A DNA stretch of 17,722 nucleotides from an uncultured Lachnospiraceae bacterium (GTDB taxonomy: Bacteria > Bacillota > Clostridia > Lachnospirales > Lachnospiraceae): contig CAJUED010000068.1 in the NCBI GenBank assembly GCA_910585075.1, forward strand, positions 1 through 17,722, written 5' to 3'. Positions 12,998 through 17,722 of the stretch are shown here, piece by piece (positions within the stretch are counted from its first letter, which is position 1; the number at the start of each line of letters is the position of its first letter). The translations under genes were made by a program, and so were the position numbers. The notes under the pieces are model-generated. The model did no database searches and was not told the DNA's origin. It saw nothing but the letters and a program-made list of their open reading frames with translations.

Positions 12998-13693
12998 ATG
13001 TCTGAAAAAATTTTAATCGTTGATGATGAACACGATATTGCTGATCTGCTTGAGGTCTACCTGAAAAATGAAAATTACATTATTTATAAATATTATTCAG
13101 CAAAAGAAGCATTGGATTTTATCAGAGACGAAGAAGTTGACCTTGCGATTCTTGATATCATGCTGCCTGATATTAACGGATTTACCCTGTGCCAGAAAAT
13201 CCGTGAAAAATATACCTATCCCATCATAATGCTGACGGCGAAGGATGAGGAAACGGATAAAATCACTGGCTTGACGCTGGGGGCGGACGATTATGTAACA
13301 AAGCCGTTTCGTCCTCTTGAGCTGATTGCCCGAGTGAAGGCGCAGTTAAGAAGGTATAATAAGTATACTCCGATGCCAGCAGAAAATGAGCCCGTTACGA
13401 TTCTTTCTTATAAAAAGCTGGTGCTTAACACGAAAACTTATGAATGTGAGCTGGATGGGGAACCCTTATCCTTAACGCCTACGGAATTTTCCATCCTGCG
13501 TATCCTGCTGGAAAATCAGGGGATGGTTGTGGCTCTTGAGGAATTATTTCACAGAATATGGAAAGACGAGTATTATAGCAAGAACAGCAGCACAATTACA
13601 GTGCATATCCGCCATTTAAGGGAAAAGCTGAAAGACACAGCGGAAAAACCAAAGTATATAAAGACAATATGGGGTGTCGGATATAAAATATAG
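12998..13693 (+). CDS. OmpR/PhoB-family response regulator, VanR-A-like
   Basis: This is a 231-residue DNA-binding response regulator. The receiver domain has D10/D11-type acidic residues, phospho-acceptor D53 (AILDIMLP), T80 and K102 (YVTKPFRPLELIARVKAQLRR), then a winged helix ending IKTIWGVGYKI. Its opening (SEKILIVDDEHDIADLLEVY) and the ITVHIRHLREKL and LTPTEFSILRIL stretches are very close to VanR-A as I remember it. ATG 12998 follows AGGAAAGGGAAG. The kinase gene follows 74 bases later. There are no vanHAX-like genes in the window; instead an ABC transporter with matching upstream boxes lies after the kinase. The natural reading is a VanRS-type system reassigned to transporter control, and its signal may differ from vancomycin. 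Confidence 0.94.
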   Translation: MSEKILIVDDEHDIADLLEVYLKNENYIIYKYYSAKEALDFIRDEEVDLAILDIMLPDINGFTLCQKIREKYTYPIIMLTAKDEETDKITGLTLGADDYVTKPFRPLELIARVKAQLRRYNKYTPMPAENEPVTILSYKKLVLNTKTYECELDGEPLSLTPTEFSILRILLENQGMVVALEELFHRIWKDEYYSKNSSTITVHIRHLREKLKDTAEKPKYIKTIWGVGYKI

Positions 13694-13767
13694 CCGCTTT
13701 ATTCTCAGATAAGAAGGTATTATGAAGATGAAATAGGGATGAACGCAAATTGATGGAGGTGGTCTTT

Positions 13768-14832
13768 GTGAAGAAGCAGAACTTCCCTATAAGACAAAAA
13801 TTGCAGTTCCGTTTTTTTATTATTATGCTTATTTATACGCTTTCAGGTCTGATTGCGATGCCGTTGCTGGAATACGTTTTTTCCCGATTCGCAAATCAGG
13901 CTTTCAGTTGGCTGTACCTGCGGCTGGATGTCATTTATTTTTTCTACCTTGTGGTCGGTCTGGCCTGCATTTTTTACCATTATTGGGGAAAACCGTGGGA
14001 CTACCTGGACGAGGTGGTTACCGCTACGCAGATAGTATATGAGCAGAACAGCCGGGCGGTAGAATTGTCAGAACCGCTCAGGGAAGTGGAGCAGCAGATG
14101 AACCAGATTAAAATGTCAGTTCTGCTTGGACAGCAGGCTGTAAAAGAAGCGGAGGACAAGAAAAATGAACTGGTCATGTATCTGGCACATGATATCCGCA
14201 CACCTTTGACGGCGGTCATTGGATACTTAAGCCTGCTTGATGAAACTCCGGATATGCCGGCAGACCAAAAAGCAAAGTATGTGGGCATTGCTCTTGACAA
14301 AGCAGAGCGGCTGGAAACGCTGATAGGTGAATTGTTTGAGATCACACGGTATCATACGGCTGCAGTGCAGCTACAAAAAGCAAGGGTTGACTTATATGCC
14401 CTTTTAGCGCAGGTCATAGATGAATTTTATCCGGCTTTGTCAGCAAGGGGGAATATGGCCGGAATTTCTGCCGAAGATGGGCTGATCGTGACAGGTGATC
14501 CTGAAAAACTGGCGAGGGTTTTTAATAACCTTTTGAAGAATGCTGCTGCGTACAGCTACCCCAACACAGAAATTAGCATATCCGCAGGGAGAAAAGGCAC
14601 AAGCGTTATAATAGTTTTCAAAAATCATGGGCAGACAATCCCTCCGGATCAGTTGTCAGGTATTTTTGAAAAGTTCAGCCGTTTAGATGGAGCCAGGCTG
14701 TCAGATACGGGAGGGGTGGGACTCGGACTCTCCATCGCAAAAGAGATTGTAGAGCTGCATGGTGGCGAAATCATAGCGCAGAGCAGCAATGAAACAGTCA
14801 CTTTCACAATTACCCTGCCGGTTTCTTCTTAG
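13768..14832 (+). CDS. Sensor histidine kinase, VanS-A-like
   Basis: The start is taken at GTG 13768, eight bases after GGAGG (13755-13759); TTG 13750 and ATG 13753 lie upstream of or on that RBS. From this start the protein has 354 residues: helix 1 at about 14-36, only about 18 extracellular residues, helix 2 at about 54-73, a HAMP-like coiled linker to about 130, HisKA with His141 in MYLAHDIRTPLTAVIGYLSLLDE, and an ATPase domain with VFNNLLKNAAAYS and GGVGLGL (315-321). The segment around DMPADQKAKYV strongly resembles VanS-A. The very short extracellular loop argues against a folded external sensor domain, so it may sense within the membrane or through a partner protein. The stop TAG lies inside the first CTTAGGAAA box of the downstream promoter. 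Confidence 0.93.
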   Translation: MKKQNFPIRQKLQFRFFIIMLIYTLSGLIAMPLLEYVFSRFANQAFSWLYLRLDVIYFFYLVVGLACIFYHYWGKPWDYLDEVVTATQIVYEQNSRAVELSEPLREVEQQMNQIKMSVLLGQQAVKEAEDKKNELVMYLAHDIRTPLTAVIGYLSLLDETPDMPADQKAKYVGIALDKAERLETLIGELFEITRYHTAAVQLQKARVDLYALLAQVIDEFYPALSARGNMAGISAEDGLIVTGDPEKLARVFNNLLKNAAAYSYPNTEISISAGRKGTSVIIVFKNHGQTIPPDQLSGIFEKFSRLDGARLSDTGGVGLGLSIAKEIVELHGGEIIAQSSNETVTFTITLPVSS

Positions 14833-14871
14833 GAAAGTACATTCATAATATTAGGAAATTCTTAGGATTAT
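14828..14871 (+). promoter_or_regulatory. Phased direct repeats upstream of the ABC transporter operon
   Basis: CTTAGGAAA (14828-14836), ATTAGGAAATT (14850-14860) and CTTAGGATTAT (14861-14871) lie at offsets 0, 22 and 33, exact multiples of 11 bases. They are on one face of the helix and head-to-tail. This is the pattern expected for an OmpR-type regulator, and the boxes match those before the VanR-A-like gene. The first box overlaps the kinase stop codon. Confidence 0.6.
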
Positions 14872-14893
14872 TCCAACCCGAAATTTGAGATTG

Positions 14894-14992
14894 AAATGCC
14901 TCTGTTTGGTACACTCGTTACGAAGCAGGGGCATTTGCTCAACATAAGGACAGTTCGCGGAGTGTGCTGTCCGTTGTTTGAGAAAAGCCTTC
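14894..14992 (+). promoter_or_regulatory. Structured leader of the ABC transporter operon
   Basis: AAATGCCTCTG (14894-14904) pairs with CAGGGGCATTT (14936-14946) with one wobble. Downstream, GGACAG (14958-14963) pairs with CTGTCC (14977-14982), flanked by CTCAAC (14948) and GTTTGAG (14986-14992). Two consecutive stem-loops lie between the repeat boxes and the RBS at about 15009. They could be an attenuator or only a 5' stabilising structure. The first stem lacks a following T-run. Confidence 0.45.
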
Positions 14993-15021
14993 GGAAGTGA
15001 GCTTGGAAAAGGAGTGGTACA

Positions 15022-15933
15022 ATGGAACTGAAAATTGAACATTTGTGTAAAAAGTTCAAAGATAAAAAGGCTGTTGATGATGCCAGCCTTACTTTGACAC
15101 CGGGTGTATGGGGACTGCTTGGCGCTAATGGTGCAGGAAAAACTACCCTTATGCGTATGGTCGCAGACATTATGACACCCACCAGCGGGGCAATCTGCTA
15201 CGATGGCACCGATATCCGCAAAATGGGAGGAGCCTATCGGGACATCTTTGGTTTCCTGCCGCAGGATTTTGGATATTCCCGTGATTTTACAGTAAGGGAT
15301 TATCTGGAATATGTAGCCGCCCTGAAAGATGTTCCGGCAAGGGAAACAACAAAGAAAATCAACCATCTTTTGGATGTGCTTACACTTTCGGATGTAAAAG
15401 GGAAAAAGATAGCAAAACTGTCCGGAGGCATGAAGCGGCGTGTTGGTATCGCACAGGCAATGCTGAACGATCCGAAAATTCTTGTGATGGACGAACCGAC
15501 AGCAGGACTTGATCCCGGAGAGAGGGTACGTTTCCGTAACTTTATTTCAGAATTTTCACATGACAGGATTGTGTTGATTTCTACGCATATCGTTTCGGAT
15601 ATTGAGTACATCGCAATGAGAAATGCCATTATGAAAGCAGGAAAGATAGTGGATATAGGCCGGGCGGATGAGCTGGTAAAGGAGATTGAAGGGAAGGTAT
15701 GGACTTGTACTATACCGGCAAGAGATTTAGTCAGCTACGAAATGCGGCTGAGGATCATCAATCAGCGCAGCGAAGACAATGGGGAGTTATCCATCCGGTA
15801 TTTATCTGAAACACCTGAAATCTCCGGAGCGGCTGCTGTGCAGCCCCGGCTTGAGGACTTGTATCTTTGGTATTTTCCGCAGGACAATACAGAGTACGGA
15901 GAAAATGCACTCCGGGAAGGGGAGGGAAATTGA
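15022..15933 (+). CDS. ABC transporter ATP-binding protein
   Basis: This 303-residue ATPase is of the multidrug/lantibiotic-immunity (CcmA-like) ABC group. Walker A is GANGAGKTT (34-42), the Q-loop is FGFLPQDFGY, the signature is LSGGM (133-137), Walker B is ILVMDEPTAGLD (from 153), and the H-loop His is 189 in ISTHIVSD. A C-terminal extension of about 80 residues after the nucleotide-binding domain is usual for the group. ATG 15022 follows AAAGGAG. The permease gene starts two bases after its stop, so the two form one operon, with the regulator boxes at 14828-14871 upstream. Together they would export or expel a substrate through the cytoplasmic membrane, possibly a cationic or envelope-active peptide. 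This is inferred from the VanRS-type regulator, and the substrate is not visible. Confidence 0.92.
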   Translation: MELKIEHLCKKFKDKKAVDDASLTLTPGVWGLLGANGAGKTTLMRMVADIMTPTSGAICYDGTDIRKMGGAYRDIFGFLPQDFGYSRDFTVRDYLEYVAALKDVPARETTKKINHLLDVLTLSDVKGKKIAKLSGGMKRRVGIAQAMLNDPKILVMDEPTAGLDPGERVRFRNFISEFSHDRIVLISTHIVSDIEYIAMRNAIMKAGKIVDIGRADELVKEIEGKVWTCTIPARDLVSYEMRLRIINQRSEDNGELSIRYLSETPEISGAAAVQPRLEDLYLWYFPQDNTEYGENALREGEGN

Positions 15934-15934
15934 T

Positions 15935-17173
15935 ATGCGTTTATTCCGGTTAGAAGTAAAACGAATTATGAAATCACGCCGTACATTGGCCTTGCTTGCT
16001 GCCGCGCTTCTTATGTCTGTTGTAATGGCATATCTGCCAGTCAGCTTTGAATCTATTAACCGTCCGGGAGAAAACGGGGAGGTCATAGAACTGGACGGAT
16101 TACCAGCAATCCGGTTTAAGCGGGATTACTACGGGAAAACAGCAGGTGACATTACTCCGCAAAAGCTGGCGGAGGCTTTGCAGACATATCAATCCTATGT
16201 AAATGAATACGGTACGCTTAATGATGTTCCACTGGATATTTATATTGAAAATATTATGGCTGTCCGCCCTATGCTTAAGGGATTGACAGAAGCTTTTGCT
16301 GATCCCAAAACGGGCATTGGCGCAGACTTGATGGATATTAATCCTGATGAGGTGGAACAGCATTTTTATGAGAAATGTGTTTCCCATTTGGATGATGTCA
16401 TGAACCTTGAACAGAAGGAATATGAGACAGCCGGGTGGTTTGCCGCAGACAAATATGATGGTGTAGGCCAGCCGTTTTACCTATATCCCGGAATGAGCAG
16501 GGATGCGTTTGATTACACAACATTGTATATTCTGGTCTTATCAATCCTTTGTGTTGCTATTGCGGCTCCGATTTTTGCAAATGAGTATCAGACTGGCAGC
16601 GACAGTATTTTGCGCTGTACCAAATATGGACGTATAAAATTAGCCGTTACACGGATTTTGGCGGCCTGCTGTATATTCACAGTGATTTTTGTTTTAGGAA
16701 TGTTGCTGCATCTGCTGATCCTCAATCTTGCCTTTGGCACAGACTGCCTGAAGACTTCTTTTCAGATGCTGTTTTCAGTCATAAATCTGCCAAATATAAA
16801 TTTAGGGCAGCTCCAGATTATTCTGGTGCTTGCGGGGCTTCTTTCGCTATTGGCAACCATTAGCTGTACATTGTTCTTATCCGCCAGATGCAGGGATTCC
16901 TTGACAGTGCTGTTGATTTCCATAGTGGTATTATTCCTGCCCATATTTGCTTACAGTGCATTTGCAGGCGCATCGTGGATTTCTACAGTCCTGCCATCGG
17001 CGGGGATTGGTTTGCAGAATAATTTTCTGTACCAACTTTATAATTTTAACTTCCTGCATATTGGAGAGGCAAGTTTCTGGACACCATATGTCATTTTGAT
17101 TTCAGCCGCAGTTGAAATACCTGTATTCCTGTTTTTAGCGGTTCGTTCTTATTGTAAACATCAGGTTGCGTGA
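15935..17173 (+). CDS. ABC transporter permease
   Basis: The start is ATG 15935, just after the TGA of the ATPase gene and behind AGGGGAGGG (15918-15926). Longer readings from 15779 run through the ATPase gene and are not real. The product has 412 residues. It opens with a cytoplasmic MRLFRLEVKRIMKSRRT and helix 1 at about 18-37, then a large soluble, probably extracellular, region of about 160 residues (38-200). Five further helices lie between about 200 and 405, including TLYILVLSILCVAIAAPIFA. The ANEYQTGSDSILRCTKYGR segment resembles the conserved 'E-G-T' cytoplasmic segment of ABC-2-type permeases. This fits a permease partner with a large loop after the first helix. Specific family name not assigned. 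Confidence 0.88.
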   Translation: MRLFRLEVKRIMKSRRTLALLAAALLMSVVMAYLPVSFESINRPGENGEVIELDGLPAIRFKRDYYGKTAGDITPQKLAEALQTYQSYVNEYGTLNDVPLDIYIENIMAVRPMLKGLTEAFADPKTGIGADLMDINPDEVEQHFYEKCVSHLDDVMNLEQKEYETAGWFAADKYDGVGQPFYLYPGMSRDAFDYTTLYILVLSILCVAIAAPIFANEYQTGSDSILRCTKYGRIKLAVTRILAACCIFTVIFVLGMLLHLLILNLAFGTDCLKTSFQMLFSVINLPNINLGQLQIILVLAGLLSLLATISCTLFLSARCRDSLTVLLISIVVLFLPIFAYSAFAGASWISTVLPSAGIGLQNNFLYQLYNFNFLHIGEASFWTPYVILISAAVEIPVFLFLAVRSYCKHQVA

Positions 17174-17200
17174 TTTATGTAAAGAAAAAAGGAGATTGTC

Positions 17201-17344
17201 ATGGATTGATTCGAGGAGAAAATTAAAGAGGCTTTGCATGAGGTGACAAATGGCTTTGAGGTTTCTGATGAAATAAAAGAAAAGATAGAAGAAAGCATTA
17301 AAAAGGCAGAAACTGATATGTCACTGGAAAAGCCTGCGAAATAG
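17201..17344 (+). pseudogene. Small charged protein gene with TGA as third codon
   Basis: AAAGGAG (17187-17193) and ATG 17201 form a good translation start, but the frame reads M-D-stop (TGA 17207-17209). It then runs on as FEEKIKEALHEVTNGFEVSD and 25 more residues to TAG 17342-17344. If the TGA were TGG (Trp) the product would be a 47-residue highly charged helical protein beginning MDWFEEK. The rest of the frame looks intact, so the nonsense change is probably recent. No alternative start is well placed. It follows the permease gene by 27 bases, so it was perhaps the third gene of that operon. Family not recognised. Confidence 0.5.
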
Positions 17345-17400
17345 GCATAAGCGGATTGACGAAACATAATTCATATTTTGTGGTTCACATTTTCTGAAAG

Positions 17401-17446
17401 TACAAAAGCCAACCGCCGCTATGGGAAATCGCCCCATACGCGGCGG
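17401..17446. repeat. Dispersed palindromic repeat, copy 2
   Basis: Same 46-base unit as 3485-3530, differing only at 17410 (C for T). The hairpin is 17413-17446. Here it merges directly into the reading frame of the following gene remnant and stands 57 bases after the stop-interrupted gene. Confidence 0.8.
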
Positions 17447-17619
17447 CAAAGTACGAGAAAGTCTTTGCGGAAATGTCCGGCAATTCGGAACGCATAGAGA
17501 AGTTCGCAAGGGAGAACAATGACGAGATACTCAGCGCAGGCGCCCTTATTGACAAGAACGGGAAAGTATCTTACCGGATAGTCGGCAGGAGCAAGGACAG
17601 ATTGGAGCCGGTAATCTGA
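17446..17619 (+). pseudogene. 5'-truncated gene remnant
   Basis: A GC-rich frame reads AKYEKVFAEMSGNSERIEKF on to KDRLEPVI and stops at TGA 17617-17619. The frame is open back through the palindromic repeat but has no start codon with an RBS. The first ATG (17473) would give a 48-residue product. The protein-like text begins right at the hairpin repeat boundary, which suggests that the repeat or a recombination there cut off the 5' part. Codon usage differs from the AT-rich small gene just before it. No family recognised. Confidence 0.4.
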
Positions 17620-17682
17620 ACTTTTGGAGAGGAAAGGGGAATGTAATAGTTATACCCATTAATGCTGTGAGAGTGTAAAATG

Positions 17683-17720
17683 AAGTGTGTAAGTTACCGG
17701 TAACAAAAACTTACGCACTT
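17683..17720. repeat. Inverted repeat at the window end
   Basis: AAGTGTGTAAGTT (17683-17695) is the reverse complement of AACTTACGCACTT (17708-17720) except for one base. The left arm overlaps a perfect palindrome, GTTACCGGTAAC (17693-17704). Bases 17620-17682 before it show no gene. It may be a terminator, an operator or the end of a mobile element that continues outside the window. Confidence 0.5.
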
Positions 17721-17722
17721 TA

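Noticed and set aside
14851..15366. 171-residue antisense open frame across the transporter leader and ATPase 5' end
   Set aside because: Cys/Phe/Ser-rich noise complementary to a conserved ATPase coding region; no RBS.
15779..15934. N-terminal extension of the ABC permease from 15779
   Set aside because: It lies inside the ATPase gene in another frame; the proper start with RBS is ATG 15935.
12398..17209. Recoding of TGA as tryptophan suggested by in-frame TGA codons
   Set aside because: Several intact genes end in TGA (300-302, 4088-4090, 15931-15933, 17171-17173) and Trp is encoded by TGG throughout, so the standard code applies.
1..17722. CRISPR array, tRNA or rRNA genes
   Set aside because: No regularly spaced repeats, cloverleaf sequences or rRNA-like conserved stretches were seen.

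Overview
The window looks like chromosomal or accessory DNA of a gut-type Clostridia (Lachnospiraceae-like) bacterium. The signs are AT-leaning low-to-mid GC coding sequence, strong AGGAGG-type ribosome binding sites, the standard code (TGG for Trp, several TGA stops), and protein families typical of that group: VanRS-like two-component systems, BceAB-like and CPR-type ABC transporters, a BlaI/M56 pair and DUF6033/DUF3879-like proteins. This assignment is inferred from gene content; no rRNA or tRNA is present. Essentially all supported genes lie on the + strand.

Layout. (1) 1-302: the 3' end of an FAD-dependent oxidoreductase. (2) 389-3415: a VanR-B/VanS-B-like two-component system, a terminator, then a lipoprotein. 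The response regulator and the lipoprotein have matching promoter regions, which suggests an autoregulated two-unit regulon. (3) 3416-3676: a palindromic repeat (a second copy is at 17401-17446) and a candidate operator. (4) 3677-7469: a five-gene operon of BlaI-type repressor, BlaR1-like M56 membrane metallopeptidase without a beta-lactam sensor domain, and three soluble proteins of unknown function. (5) 7470-8684: small accessory genes (four-helix membrane protein, zinc ribbon, a 31-residue ORF and a stop-interrupted small gene); two of these share a duplicated leader hairpin. (6) 8681-8981: a 285-bp MITE-like element with about 24-bp terminal inverted repeats and an 8-bp target duplication, carrying a frameshifted small membrane-protein gene. 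(7) 8981-12306: a small hypothetical gene with a terminator on its stop codon, then a BceA/BceB-like transporter. (8) 12305-12877: a decayed gene. (9) 12998-17173: a VanR-A/VanS-A-like two-component system followed by an ABC ATPase and permease. Phased direct repeats of a CTTAGGAAA-type box lie before the regulator gene and before the transporter. (10) 17174-17722: gene remnants, the second palindromic repeat, and an inverted repeat at the window edge.

How it may work together: the region reads as an envelope-stress and antimicrobial-peptide defence island. It has two sensor kinases, two ABC exporters or sensors, and a BlaI/M56 proteolytic switch. The switch appears to control three Cys-poor proteins with no signal peptide. 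No van ligase genes are present, so the VanRS-like systems are not evidence for glycopeptide resistance here. The most promising undescribed unit is the BlaI-M56-three-protein operon with its downstream small-gene satellite. The cleanest directly visible novelty is the MITE at 8689-8973.
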